From Charina bottae (taxonomy: Eukaryota; Chordata; Lepidosauria; Squamata; Charinaidae), in NCBI GenBank assembly GCA_023362775.1, contig JALMGJ010000014.1, positions 310,001 through 374,000 of the forward strand: 64,000 nucleotides of DNA. Reading direction: 5' to 3'. The notes beneath the pieces are model-generated. The model saw only the letters and a list, made by a program, of their open reading frames with translations, was not told where the DNA came from and did not search any database. Shown piece after piece: positions 21,601 through 35,114 of the stretch. Made by a program: the position numbers and the translations under genes. The stretch's first letter is position 1. The number at the start of each line of letters is the position of its first letter.

Positions 21601-24600
21601 AGCCGCTCCTTCCCTGATGTGCTGATTTTCTGTCCATTGCCTATTAGATGAGATAGAACAGACCAGATACAGCCACTATGAGGATTCATTTTTGACACAC
21701 TTTTATATCTTAGGCAACTTGCAAGACCAAATAATTCCCTGTCAAGGAGCTGGTGGAAAAAATCATGCAGAACCAGGCACACTTTTAAAAATCAGATTAC
21801 TCTCTTGCTAACTGATCAAAGCCAAACAATAGGGTTAAAATCTAATATATGTTTGGAGAAAACCAATCACACATTAGAACAACTTCCATCAAACTACTTT
21901 GGGAGACGGCCATTAGCCATTTTGGATTTTTTAGAAATAATTCAAAGACGGGCTTGTCATATCCTAGATGGAAATACGCTCCACAAATAAGCCATGTCGT
22001 TTTCACCAGCCAGCATTCACTTTTCAGAATCATCTCAAAGACTCAATCAAGAAAAGTTGGGATGGTTTGAAAGGAAGCATAAACTTAAAATGGTGCTGCA
22101 ATTAGTAGTCGTTGCCTCTTTCCAGGGACTCTGGCAATCTAGGGTGTCTTGGAAGGAGGTAAGCTAAAGGTTTAATTTCCAAAGTAAGATTCACAGTTCT
22201 TCCTTTCCTTTAAAAATGAAATGTAAAAAGGTATAAGTATAAATTTCAGTACATTTCAGACACCAACCATGTGATCTAAGCTATAATGTGGTTGGGTTGG
22301 TTTTGCCTTAGGCAATGTATGAAATCAGTGACTGTTAAGCCAGGACTTGTGCAAAGCCAGTCAATTGCAGCTTATGCAATAAAGCATAGCTAAGCAAAAC
22401 CATTGCTAGAAGCGATGTGTGAATTGCCGTTTCTGCTGAAGTTACCCAAATCCCCTCATTTCTCACTCCACCTAAAAGGAGAAGAAGGGGTACCCAAGCA
22501 GCTGGGGCTTTGTGTGTCTGCTGAAAAGGAGGGAGGAGTAGGCGGAACTCATCAGCTTCCCCCTTAATGGACCTGGCAAGACAGTGGAAACTCAGGAACC
22601 ACAAAGAGCGCTGAGGTAAGAGCTGCCCCCAATGGAGAAATGGCCATTCATATGTTTGTGTGGAAAGCCAACACATGTGCTAGTGTATGCAACAGGGGTG
22701 TCATTTTCACCTTCTGCCAATGACATGCTGGGTGAGAATTCTGGGAGCCGTAGTCCCTCCAACTCATCTAGAGCTGCCTTCCCCAAACTGAGTGCCTTTT
22801 GGTTGTTCCTGAGAGTTCTCAAAGTTGCAACCCATCACTTCTCTATTTGGGATTGGGAAAGGCTGATCCAGAGGGTGCCGGAGCCAGAAAGCTGGATCAA
22901 ACAGGGAGGGAGGAACTGAGACGGCCCAACCAGCCTCCGGGTGACGGATAAGACTGATTTCTGATGGGTGGGCAGCCAAGCTCCGTGCACCTCTATGGCT
23001 CCTCTTCAGTGCCTCTGGGCTGTGGACTGATGAGTTCAGGCCTTCGTAACATGCATGTCTAAGACATCTATGAGCAAATGGTGATTTCATGTTACACTTT
23101 TAAAAGGTGTAGCTACTGTTTAAGAGGTGTAGCTAATTCTCAGCCCACTTACTTTATTCTGGATTCCCATGGTTGGGTAATTGATGGATCTGCTAAAAAC
23201 CAATGATCTGTGAAGACATATAGTAGCTAATTCATAGCAACGAATTAAAGAGTAAAGCAAAGAGCTGTTCAAGGAGCCCATAGCCACTTGACAGTGTTGT
23301 TATATACAGTATATGCTGCATTGGGAAATCTCTTTTCCAAGAACAGGACATTTTGCTTTGCAACCTACAATGAAGCTGATAGAAACAGAGGATCCTCTGC
23401 TGAAAGGGGGTCCCCCACAATTTCTAAGAGTATCTAAGAAATCCTATGGAACTGAAGGCTTTCTTTGTTCCTCCAGGGCCTACAGTAGCTGAGTCAGGCC
23501 AATGACTGAATAACTGATTCTGCAGGGTACTGCTGAGACAGAAGGAACGCTAATTTCTCATGGTAATCTTAGCATGTTCAGAAGATGGCAGTCAAACCAC
23601 TTCAGAGGGATTGGGGAGAGGAAACAGTGCCACATGGAAGTGGATTAGGACACTGTAGATCAGGGTTCTAACTATTTAAATTGGATGAGGGAGGCAGTTG
23701 GTGATGCTGTGGTTAAACCATTGTGCAGAAACCATGGCTGATCCACTGCCAATCTTTTAGCAATCGTGTATTATCTTGTGCCACTTCCATATAAATCATG
23801 GAAAACGAAGCTTTGTGGCTTTGAGCAGTATGTTTCTCCAGAAGTTAATCTCAAAAGGATCTGCTCAGCTATAGCATCACATAAAAAACATAGGTTCACA
23901 TTCAAGCTACAGGAATAATAATTCTATTATAACATGGAAACATTTCTGGATGGGTTATTGCAGGCATGGGAATTGCCAAAGGGCAGCAAAAACAGCCAGG
24001 CCCTGGCTGGTCATCTTGTAAAATCAACCTTCAATCCTCCCAAATAACCATTCCTTTTAAAGTATTCACATTGTGCATGCAGAACTATAATATTTTATGT
24101 GCAGTAAGATACCAGTTTGCAGCCCCCTCCTCTCCCTTTTCCAGAACATGGAATGATCAGCTAAAGAGCCAATTCCGTTTTTCCCTGGTTGCAAAGGAAG
24201 CCACTTTTACCTTGAATTATTAACGCTAACCTGCATCCACAATCTTCCTCCTGGGAAAACTCACTCTTAATTGTTCTACCAATAAAAGCAGGTTGAAACG
24301 GTCAGCTAGCACAGCATTGTGGGTAAATAGACCTGCCTGCATAACACCCATTGGTCCATGAACGAATTTCCCTCACTCCTGTAGTCCAGCTCAGCAAAAG
24401 AGTTCTCATTAAACCATGCCAACCCTGAATTTCAATTACAAGCTCATCGTTATTAATTTCTCCTTTCAGTTTCCTTGATTCCAAGAAGGGTTTTCTGACT
24501 TTCTCTCTCACCTTGACTGTGCCTCCAAGTCCACATAAGAGGGTCCCTGTTAGCAGCGAACTGTGAGCGCCATAAAATGTCATTTTTGATCACACACCAA

Positions 24601-25026
24601 AGCTCATTCCCACAAAAGCGTTTTGGCAAAGTTCCCACTGCATTCTATGGTCTAGGTATGGTAGATTGGGTCCGGGTTTCTCTATTTCTGCATTCCCATA
24701 ATAAGAACAGTTTTGTAACATTAAGCATGGGGTAAACTGGTAGGGAGAACATGGTAAAGGTTTTTCTTTTTAAAGAAATAATGCTAGAACTAAGTGGGGT
24801 CCTCCAATGAGGCTGCTTGGCCAGAGATTAAGGACAAACATGAGAAAGAGCTTCATAGAGAGCATAATTAATTTATGGAGTTCTTTAGCAGGGGATTAGA
24901 TTAAATTCCTCTACGATTTGGGGACGTTTGGTCTTCCCCTCCTGCTAAGTCAGATGCAGACTGCACCACAGTGCTCTGTTAATAACAACCCACAGCACGT
25001 GAATACACGTGAATACGTGAATTTAC
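18669..25026. other. Intronic sequence with minor repeats only
   Basis: The block contains a G13 run (19,772-19,784) and a C12 run (19,825-19,836) only 40 bp apart, the repeat copy at 19,994-20,075 and hAT-like scraps at about 22,730-22,800. The 130-residue open frame at 20,711-21,103 matches nothing I recognise. Confidence 0.6.
19994..20075 (-). repeat. Dispersed repeat fragment, inverted relative to 10,933-10,990
   Basis: It shares the CCTATGCA...TTACTT...GGAAGT motif order with the plus-strand copy in the Ig1 intron. The family is unnamed. Confidence 0.5.
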
Positions 25027-25076
<50 letters not shown>

Positions 25077-25126
25077 TAAATAGCTAGCTAGCTAGCTAGC
25101 TAGCTAGCTAGCTAGCTAGCTAGCTA
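25027..25126. repeat. Compound tetranucleotide microsatellite (AGTA)n-(TAGC)n
   Basis: Twelve AGTA units (25,027-25,074) pass through AATAAA directly into about eleven TAGC units (25,081-25,126). TAGC arrays are self-complementary and can fold on themselves. Confidence 0.95.
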
Positions 25127-26480
25127 ATAACTGGTTGAAGGCAACAGAGCCTGTTTAGCTCCCATAGGGCAAGCAGATGAAAAACGCAAGCACAACGTGA
25201 GAGAGAAGAACTTGGATTGCAAATCCCTTCTGTTCACAAAGCAGGAACTCAAAAGCTAGGAGAGGGTCTGTGTGTTTGGAAAAGGCTGGCTACTCACTGC
25301 GCTGAGCCATGCCAAGCTAAGGTCAGCTGTTAGAGGGCACAGGATTCCTTGCCCAGGAGACTGGATGAATGGCGAAACCTTTTGGTCCACCCAATTACTG
25401 CAGCCCTTCAGCAGCAGAGTCAGCCAAGGTTTCCAGGCAGGCAAACGGAAATGGAAAGGTCTGGGGTAGCTCTCCTGAGCTTGAAGGCTACTGCTTGTCA
25501 AGGAGCCCTCAGTCACTCAGTGGCTTCATGCCCAACAACAATTAATGACTGCTCATCCAGGCTAGAGAAACAGACTCCCTTTTTCTTCAGGCATTTATTT
25601 CCAGGCTGTTATCTCTCCCTGAACCCAGAAGATGCCTTGGACCCCTCACTTTGTATCCTATGATTTTTTAAGCCAAAGGAGGGGGCAACAGAGAAGAGAA
25701 AATGTCCCGTGCTGTTATTTATTAGGGCTCATCTTCTCACTGTTAGAACAGGCTGTACGGAGAAAGCAGCAAGCTTCCCAAATCCCCACTGTGTGCTGTC
25801 AGGCAGACTGCAGATGTTTCATATGAAGGCTGGGTTCGTTCCAAAGCTTACTGTGGCAGCCTCGGAAAAGATTCATAACTGCCTTTGCAAATAAACAAAC
25901 AAGAGAGGGATCGGCTCGTATCTGAATAGAGATCAGGAAGACAAGGAAAGACTTGGGTCTGGCCGGTTATAATCTTTCTAACGTTTCTAAGGCAGGACGT
26001 GTATACAGCCTGTTTGCAAAGAGGAAGTCCAGAAGTTCAGCCTTCTGAGACTTGTGCATATACACTACGCTTCTAAGTGGTGGAATATTACAGGGAAGCC
26101 AATGTTTATCCAGGACTCAGATTCCTTGAAAGGCAGTCATTATGCAGATATTGCTAAGATGCCCCAAATGATGTTTCTGTAAAAGTAGGATCACTTATGG
26201 GGAAGAAGCTATTCACACCATTAACATCTCAGTAAATTTCCTTTCCAAAAGATTTAGCTCTAGCAAAGACTAAATCCACAGGCTTGGCTACACCAGTGTG
26301 TAGAAGACTCCTCATTTACTCATCCCCTCTGCCTTTTAGGCTGCTCAGCTGGCCTTTGCTTTGTTTGTGGAACAAATGCTGCTACAGCCTTTAAAGCAAT
26401 AATTTTATCACAGAATTCGTAGGCCCAAGAGTTGTGGGGTAGGAAGAAACCCTAATGTCATTTTGGCCAGCCCCAGCCTA

Positions 26481-26502
26481 ATCATCATCATCATCATCAT
26501 CT
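26481..26502. repeat. (ATC)n trinucleotide repeat
   Basis: Seven ATC units are present, preceded by CCTA. Confidence 0.9.
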
Positions 26503-26811
26503 TTGCTTTCCTCCACAGGACTAGGTGCAGCTTTGCAGATAAGGCCTTTGGAGACTAAGCGAAATACAGTGACTCCATGAAAGCCAAGCCTCTAAATTCC
26601 CAAGAGATGAACTGCCCAAACTAGCACGTTTCAAGGAGGAAGATCAGAAGTTCTTGGGTAAGCCTGCCAGACAGGAGCCTGAATTCAAACAGGCAAATAT
26701 ACCTTGTCACAACAAGTAACATTTTTATTTACATTCAAGACTCACTTTCCCTAGAAAGACATGCTGCAATCCTGCAACCCATGCTTCCTTTATGACATTT
26801 TAAGGAAGGAG

Positions 26812-27062
26812 TAACAGGGAAGGGTTGGCAACCTAGCCATTCGAAAGCACGCAAATGCAAGTAGATGAATAGGTACCACTTCGGTGGGAAGGTAACAGCG
26901 TTCCGTCCGCGTCATGCCGGCCACATGACCATGGAAGCGTCTTCGGACAATGCTGGCTCTTCGGCTAACAAACGGAGATGAGCACCGGCCCCTAGAGTCG
27001 GACACGACTGCACAAATGTGCGGGGGGAACCTTTACCTTTACCTTTACCTAACAGGGAAGGG
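26812..27062 (+). mobile_element. 5'-truncated Sauria-type SINE with 13-bp target-site duplication
   Basis: Direct repeats TAACAGGGAAGGG (26,812-26,824 and 27,050-27,062) flank a 225-bp copy. The body contains GCAACCTAGCCATTCGAAAG, GGTGGGAAGGTAACAGCGTT, CATGCCGGCCACATGACCAT and ACGGAGATGAGCACCG, and ends in CCTTTACC repeats. These are hallmarks of Sauria SINEs, which share their 3' end with Bov-B LINEs. The tRNA-related head seen in the copy at 54,633-54,968 is missing here. Confidence 0.9.
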
Positions 27063-27614
27063 AGGAGAGGAACCCTCCTACGGAGAAACTCCAAGGAACT
27101 GTCTTAGCTGGAGTGTTAAAAAGGATCCGTAATGCCTTTCAGAGGAAGCAAATTGGTGCAATCTACTAAAATGAGCTTCACCAAAGCACACACAGGCAGC
27201 AATAAACACAGTCTGCTGGGATCCATATTCTCCACTCAAACATACACACCCAAAGCATGTATTTAGAAAAGATGGATTTTAGGGTTTTTTCCCCTCAAAA
27301 GAATTCTTTTTTAAAAAATCAGAAAAGGAGAATATGTACAAATCCATAACACTATTACAGGCCACTGATTCATTCCATAATGACATTTAATTCCAGATCC
27401 CCAGCATCTCTCCCTTCTTGCCCAGACAAAATGGTTTGCAGTATCTGTCAGGCCATGAAGAACAAAGGGGTGAAAATGGAATTATATTCTTGAAGGATAT
27501 AGTGTACTGCAACAGCAAGTGCATTGCAATGATATGAATACCGTGTGTGTGTGTGTGGAGGAGGCGGTGAAGGTATTAATTATTTTGACACGATTTATGC
27601 ATATAAAAGAATAC

Positions 27615-27810
27615 TGGATTACAACTGAGGAGATCCAGATTAAAATCCCCACTCAGCCATGAAGCTCACCAGGTGACTGATGGCCAGCCGTAATCTCTGC
27701 AGCTCCCTGCTTTCACAAGGTTTTTAGGCAGAGAGGATGAATTACATGCAGTGCCTTGAACTCTTCTGAGGAAAATGGGGAAAATGCAAATAATAAAAAA
27801 AGATGTAAAG
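27615..27810 (+). repeat. tRNA-derived CORE/MIR-like SINE remnant
   Basis: The order of ATTAAAATCCCCACTCAGCC, ATGAAGCT, CCAGGTGACTGATGGCCAGC and a later AAATGGGGAAAATGCAAATA matches squamate SINEs of the MIR/CORE type (consensus elements: B box, TGACCTTGGGCCAGTCA, AAATGG). It is strongly diverged. Confidence 0.5.
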
Positions 27811-27849
27811 CTGCACCGCCAGTTAAAAGGACCACTAGTGATAGATATT

Positions 27850-27990
27850 GTAGGAGAAGAGCCTACAGTAGCCAAAAATCAAAGAGTCTAGTACCATTTC
27901 AGACTAACAAATTTTATTAAAAGGCCGAGTGAAAGCTTATGCTTTTTAATAAGATTTGTTACTCTGAAAAGGTGCTACCAAACTCCTTCT
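27850..27990. repeat. Dispersed repeat, partly self-inverted, shared with 38,195-38,500
   Basis: GTAGCCAAAAATCAAA and the following CAGACTAACAAATTTTATTA recur, modified, around 38,220 and 38,475. The second half (27,930-27,990) repeats the first in reverse complement, as in a fold-back. The family is common in reptiles but I cannot name it. Confidence 0.5.
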
Positions 27991-30900
27991 GGTGATAGGA
28001 AAGACTCTTGTCTGCCTGAAATCTCAGAGTGCCACAGATGCCTGTTATGTCAGACACATAACAGAACAACCAAAGAAGGTATTGATGGAGGATGACTCGA
28101 TATCAAAGATGCGGGGGCCACCTCTTCTCCACCCAGGTTGGACTTTCCAAACACAAAGCCCCAGAACAAATACCAAGGCCTAACAAGTGAGTTGCATGTC
28201 TTGCTCTTCATCCTTAGTGCAGTCCTGCAAACTGTGCAAGGGCTCCCAGTCAAGGGGCCATATCACAACACCGTATTGATCCTGGGTCCACAGATGCAGT
28301 TTCCTTTACTTGTTTCAAGTTCTCCAGCAGAAACGCTGCCCTGCATTGCAAGGCCTGAGAGCCACTCGCCTTGAAGAAAAATAGCTGCTTCTACTTGGGA
28401 TGCGTAATTTATCCCACAGCGACATCCTGCTGATGACAATGGCCCAATTACCCCAGGCACACTGCCCTCTAACAACCGATTCTTTAATAAGAAAGCTAAT
28501 TTAGTCTCGTCTCAAGAGATTGTGGCATCAACTTTTCTTTCTGAGGTTTGCTGACTCCAGAAATACGTTTTTAGAGTAGACGAAGAATGAGAGGCAGCAA
28601 GCATCCTGCTGGGTCATTTCAGCCCATTAAAATTCCAGGGGTCCACCACAGACAGAACCAACTAATCTCATCTATGGGAGCTGGAATTTACTTGACCAAG
28701 GCCTCAAAAGGAAGGGACAAAACACAGCCTGAGCCCTGGAGAGACTATCCTGCACTTGACTCATCCAGGAAAGTTGTGCACAGGTCCGCCTGTTTCCATG
28801 TGTCAGGTCCAAGGGTTTGACCAACCCCCCATGGAAGAGTGCTCAGTGCATCCTGCCTTCTTTCTTCCCCCCTTTTTCTTTTAGCCTGGGTAAACAGGAA
28901 AGAGAGAAACTGAACAGTTATCTATCACTGAATGTGTTTGCCGCAACTCTCCAGAGAAGACAGAGACAGCACATTTTGTAACAAAAGCAGTGCATTAGAG
29001 GAAGCCACAACAACACTACCAACAACAGTCAACAGCAAACAAACAAGTCGTTTTGGGCAGGGAGTGGTTTCTAACAAGTCTTTTGTTTTGGGAGGGTGGA
29101 GAATGGGGTTAGGGGTTCGTCCGTTATGAATAGACCATTTTAGTGATGTTGATTTCTTGGGTGAATTTACAGCTGTTCAATTTGGGCTTAAATTCAAGAG
29201 GGTGACTAAGAAATTATGCAGAAAACACCCTCTATTTTCATGGCTAAAGAGAGGAGGACATGCAAACCACCTTATTTTTCTGTCCTAAAAATGAGAGAAA
29301 CAAGGGGATTGGGTGCAATGCTAGACTTGCTCACCCGTGTGTCTAGAGAGGGACTAGATTACCAGCTTCTTCAGAGAAGACAAGAAGCAGAGAGTGCAGC
29401 TCCTTCCTCTTTGCTGCTCTTTCTGGAAAGACAAAGGACCGCTCAAAGGGAAAGCTTGTGAATATTCATGAGTTGCCTCCTTTTCAGGCATATTCCCCTC
29501 AAAGAGAAGAACTGCTTGCCAGATGATGACTTTCATATTAAATCATTGCATCACAGCAATGAAATATATTCCGCTTAGTGATATTCCATAGAATCTTCAT
29601 ACTGTGGACAGGAAAGGCTGCCTTTGGGGGGGGCAGGGGGGGAGATGCATCGTTATCTAAAGGATAACCATGTTGAAAGAAGCAGTTTTCAGAAATAGCC
29701 ATTTCTCTTTGTTGAGGGCAGATGGCTCCTTCTTAGGCAGTCTGTATCAACTGAAATTTCCATTACATCTACAGATATTGATTTTGTGGTAGTGAAACCT
29801 CTGACATTAATTGATTGTGTTGATGCTATGGCACGGAATGTCAATGAACATTTCAGCTTTTCAGGGGTCAACAACAAAATGCCTGCAATCCAGATTGTGA
29901 GGAAAGAGGTACAGTAATTGTCAGTTAGACCAAGTTAATGCTTTACAAGAGTCCTATGGATGGAAAAAAATTATGGACAGAAGACTATGGAATAAAAAAC
30001 TAGTTAATCTTAATTTTTACTTGAAAGGAAGATCTAAAAGTCTGACTCCACACACGCCAAGCTCAGATACAGTGGCTTTAGATTTTTCACTCCAGAAGTA
30101 GCCTTCACAAACTGTGATTCATGAACAGCACAAAATGTCTGGCCAAAATTTAAGCTTGGTGGATTGGACTGACCTACAGCCTTTTCTCATTTGAATCTCT
30201 GTTGCAAGTCAAAATGTTTTCACACACCCCATCAAAGCCAAACTTGTAAAGTTATAATAGGAAATGACCTATTAGCATTCGCTGCTGCTTATTTCAATGA
30301 GATTAGATACCAATTTTCATGACCATTTCTTAGTCAGCCCACAGCCTTTGGGGGACTGAAATCAGGGATACATAGAAGGGATCTTGCAAATACTCAGGCA
30401 TTTATCCAGACTGTCAACCCATATGCAATACGCATCATATTTCAAATATAAATAATGTCCCTATTAATATCATACATACAAAAATACATACCATACATGC
30501 ATATATGAAAGTATTTACAAAAAGCAGTCCAGTGCAGAAAATGACGGTAGTCTTCAATGCATAAACAAGGCCGCAAGCTCAGAAACTACCTTATGTGAAT
30601 GTCAAATTCATCTCCTCCTAGAGTTCCACAAAAGTCCCTATTTAACAATAAAAATAACGGAAGGGCAGTAAGAAGGTGGCTCTCCCAGGGATGAATCACA
30701 CCTTAACAAGTGACACCCCTCTATTCAACTCTGAAAGATGCCTCTCACTTCCACAGTAACTAATTTGCAGAATCCTCCTATTTTAAAATTTTAAAATCAC
30801 TGGCAAATGGATTAAGAGAGAGTATCCACCGTCTCTGCAATGTTAAATCTTATGCTTAAGTACATGGAGTTCATCACTATGAAACTCTTTAACGGGTATA

Positions 30901-31263
30901 CAGGAAAAACATAAAAGAAACTTGGAATACAATACATAGAAACAACTAAAATGATTTAGTTCCATTTTCACAGAGTTCTTTTGAATTATTTCATTTGCAT
31001 GCACACATGCTGCATGCATTTGAAATGGGCATCCCCACCCCCCAAAAAAAACCTTAAAATATCAGGGCAGGGAGAAATCACCCATAAAGAAAATCCCAGA
31101 ATTACTGTTATGCTAAACAGAATATTCAGTTTAGCAATCAAAGAGAATATTCAGTTTAGTTCAGAATGAAATTTACATTAATATTCCTTATGGGAAAAAC
31201 TTGCCACAAAGTGAGAAATCACTGTTTATTTTTTTTTACAAATGTGTGCTCTTGTAAAAGTTT

Positions 31264-31299
<36 letters not shown>

Positions 31300-34200
31300 T
31301 TTCTTTCTTTCTTTCTTTCTTTCTCTTTCTCTCTCTTACACACACATTCATGCAGTAGGCAGAACACTTTAATTGCAACAGGAACTGTACTGCTTTAGGA
31401 TTATGCTCTTTTTCACATTATACAGTGCAAGTTAATGTGGTAAAATTAGATGGCAATTTTGCCAAGAAAAACGACTTACTCTCACTCCATGTGAGATCCA
31501 AATTGACCCAACAGGCTGATTACAGATTTGGGCTGCAACTTAAACACTCTTAAAGAAATAGATCCTTCACCCCATGGACTCATTCTACATTTAAATAGGT
31601 GCAAATGAGAAGTTGGATGCCGAGAGGGGCACAGTGGCACCTTGACCTTTTTTTTCTGTGGCATTTGATGAAAACTACTGTACCTGCTTAAGGAGGTTGC
31701 TGGATTTTTTTTTCCAAAGGGGATGGCTGTGGGTTGGGAAGGGGGAATTGATCTTGCTAGTCTGCAGAGCCAGTTGCCATGGCAACCACCCAGTGGTTGA
31801 TGGATTGGAAACGAGGTATGAGGTTCGAGTGGGCTGGGTAAGAACACGGAGGGAAGAGATGGAGAAAAGGTAAGCAAAGTGTCAAATCTGAAATCAGGAA
31901 GCCTCCAGGAAGGACAAGAAAATGTGGTTCTGAAGAAGAATGAGGTTAGGAGGAAGACAGGAAGCAAAAGAAGAGAAATTGCAAGGCCCAAACCACAGCA
32001 TCAAAGAGATCATGGCTGAGAATTGGAAAGAGAAGCCCCAGGGAGCATTCCCCAATGACCACTGTCACACAGATGGAGAAGAAATGGATGCCCAATGGGC
32101 AAAGAGGATAATGAGGGCATCTGGGACTTGAGCTTCAAATCTGCAGTTAGCCACGAAGCTGAGTCCAGTTACATAAGGAGCAAACAACCGGGATGATCAC
32201 AAGTGACAGAATACTATTTTGGAAGCCAAAAAAAAAGGCAGATAAAATTGCAGGGCTGCCTTGCTTGGCTCAAAAGAGAACATTCCCCTCCATGTGGGAA
32301 TGTTCTTACCGAGAAAAGTAGACCAGTTATTTATTTACATTCCTTCGATACAGAGCCTACCCTTCTGCCTGGAAAAGCACCACATTAGAGCATGTGGCCT
32401 CCACATCTCCTGCACACTGCAGAAAGATCTGGTAATGTCTAAAAGTGGGAGCCTACTGATCCAAAGAACCCTCCTAAACACACGAAATGGGAGCAGTTTC
32501 ACACAGCACGCTCACAGGGCTCCTCCAGGTAGCCCTTCTTCAATAATTTTTCTGGCACTGTTCTAAATTAGGAAACAATGTTTTCCTTTATACTGTTCTG
32601 CCCATAAGGCACCCAAACCAAGTCATTTCAGAAGACATGGAAGACAGACTTCTCCCTGGCAGCTTGGACTGCCCCTTCTAGGGTTCAGGCAAAGCATTAT
32701 TCAAACATATTTACTCCTGAATCAGGTGAGTTTTTTTCTTCTGCATTAATAAAGCATTTTACATTTACTTTTATACTTAGTCCAGTGCAATTTTTTTAGA
32801 AGTATCCGGGCCTGTAACTTGCAAGCAACCAATTAGTAGATGTCACTGAATGCAATGAACATTAACAACACATCCAATCAGCCTGTGCTCCCCTGTAAAA
32901 ATAAGTCTCTTTTCTAGAAGAACCTTTCCTTATAGGAAGTAGCAACTGTAGTTAAAACACCGTGGAAGGATATCAATAAATTTGCAAGGGACAGAGTTTT
33001 ATGCCTGTCCTGATGATATTCTTGACAGAAGCTATTTAATGCTCAGAGGTAGAAGGGTCGTAAAACTAATAGCCTTGTTATTTTCCATAGCAAATGTTTT
33101 CATTCACCTGCAGTGGAGTAAGCCAAGATACTTTATGAAGCCATTAAATTCCAAGTGTGGACAGTCTTAATTAAAAACTTAACAAAGAAAGCTGTATTTC
33201 CCTCAAATAAGGAGAAGATGCTTGGGTGAAAAGTTCTGATTGCTGTTGGAAACTGGTGAAAAGAGAGTTGTTGGAACAGAAATTTGCTTACGGCCTCTGA
33301 ATGATACCTCAAATTTTTCCCTGGCAATTGTCTACCAACTTCCTCGTTGCCCATGGTTTCTAAAGGAGCAAGGAAATCTCAACAGGTCAAGCAAGCAGCA
33401 ATTGAGCTTTATTGGCCACTGGGTGACCTTAGGCTTATTTCAGACTAACACTGTTGCAAGGACAAAATGGCACAGGAGAATAATATAGCCACCTGGAAGG
33501 TAAAGAGCTGGGTATACACACATTGCCCCAAAATACCACCACTAGATGAAATAAGCTACTTCTAGAGCTGACAGCCAAGGCAACCTGCTTGAAAACACAT
33601 CTTTGGACTCCCAGGAAGAACAATTGTGTTTATTCTTGCCAAGAAATGAGCTGCTTTTACCATCACTCTTTACTAAAAAGCAACCTCCAACCCCCTGCCA
33701 TTAACGTACAGTACGAAAATCCTGATAAAGCCATGGGAAAGATGTGAAGCTACCCGCCTAAGGAAAGAACAACTCTGCCAGCTACTTGAACCAGAAAAGA
33801 GAATCAATTATGTATTTATCAGGAACCACCTTTGCATTTCTTTAATGATATTTAGCATTGCTTTGTTTTCTGCATTCTCCCAAAGCACTTTTGGCAACAT
33901 TAGTCCAGGAAAGTGTTTCTCACACCTCCGGTGTCAGAAGGACTTTAAATGCTTGGTAGATGTTTCACCACTTCCTCCCACATGCCGAGAGCCACAGCCC
34001 ACTTGTTTGGCAAACAGGTTTATGACTTTTAATAGACTCGCATCATAACTTGGCCTGTTTCCTGCCAACTGCATGCAGGCCCCAGCAGCAATCAATATTC
34101 TATTTCAGTTGCAAATTAATTTTTCATATGTAGTGGCATTCAAGCCTTCAGATCACAGCAACAGCAAGAAAAGCCCTCTGTGCATTAACAGGAGGAAAAA

Positions 34201-34848
34201 AATGAGAATTTCAAAAGGAAATTAATGAGTTTTAAAAGCTTCCTGGATCCCCGCTTTGCATTTGATCAGATGTTACATGTTAGAACTGTAGAAGATGAAG
34301 TATGCCCTTATCTGTGTTTGTGTGTGGGTACACATGCATGTGAGACAGTATGTAATTTGTGTGTTGTGCTATGTTCGGCAGGACACATATGTCTAGAGCG
34401 TCGCCTCTGATGACACGTAGGACTATATAGGAAGAAGCACTGACCCAGATCCTGTAGCCCCAAACTGGGAAAGGGTTTATTGATTAAACCTTGAGCTGAG
34501 CCAACTAGAGTTGAGAAAAGATAACATCCACTGTTATATACAGCAGCAATATATCCTGCTTATCCCAGGGGAATCCTCATGTAAGGAAGACACCGTAAAG
34601 CTATTGCTGTATCAGGGCCAAGAAGAACCAGCAGACAAAAATGAGGGTGGAGCAAGCAATGAACAAATTGCCCAACCCCCCCTCCTCCTCCTCCAATGTG
34701 GACAAAGAAGCAAGGTCTAACAAATGCCTAAGACAGAAGGCTTGCAGGACAAGGAACTCCCCCATTTTCTGATAAGATTAACAACATCTGGGCCTCTAAA
34801 AATACCTCTCTATTGGCATTTTAAATCTGCACAGTACAACGTCTTGCT
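27991..34848. other. Intronic sequence with no recognised gene
   Basis: This is the longest stretch without a nameable mobile element. It contains the TTTC repeat at 31,263 and an 11-base-arm hairpin at 32,277-32,306 (AGAACATTCCC/GGGAATGTTCT, loop about 8). The 169-residue minus-strand frame at 31,482-31,991 is compositionally simple and has no known domain. I cannot exclude conserved regulatory sequence. Confidence 0.55.
31263..31337. repeat. (TTTC)n pyrimidine microsatellite
   Basis: TTTC units run for about 75 bp, with a single extra T in the middle and decay to CTCT at the end. Confidence 0.95.
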
Positions 34849-35114
34849 GATGCTGTGATGGAGCTGGGAGCTGAGCGAGCAGAGAGCGCATTCCAGGCAG
34901 ATAAGCGTTCTCACAGCTTGCACAGCTTGGGGGGGGGGGGGCTGAAGAAGAAAGTTAGATCAGCACCGCCCTAGATTCCCAAGGGTATTTTCCCCCTTAG
35001 CTCAGTTTAGGAACCTTTAGTCTGGCAAGATTCTGTGTATGGTAGAAATAATAAAGAAGTAGAGTTGAAACTCCGACTCAGCATTGTTTCTCCGCCAATT
35101 ACCCTGACAGATGC
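34849..35114 (+). mobile_element. Solo LTR of a retrotransposon with 5-bp target-site duplication
   Basis: A 256-bp segment (34,854-35,109) begins TGTGATGGAGCTGG and ends TTACCCTGACA. It has the TG...CA termini of LTRs and is flanked by GATGC on both sides, the 4-6 bp duplication made by integrases. An AATAAA signal lies at 35,050-35,055. A 13-base G run (34,929-34,941) sits inside. There is no internal coding region, so it is a solo LTR left by recombination. I lean to a Ty3-like element but the family is not proven. Confidence 0.75.

Noticed and set aside
31482..31991. 169-codon minus-strand open frame
   Set aside because: It is rich in S, P, L and F with no known domain, and part of it is antisense to a GA-rich tract; likely a chance frame.
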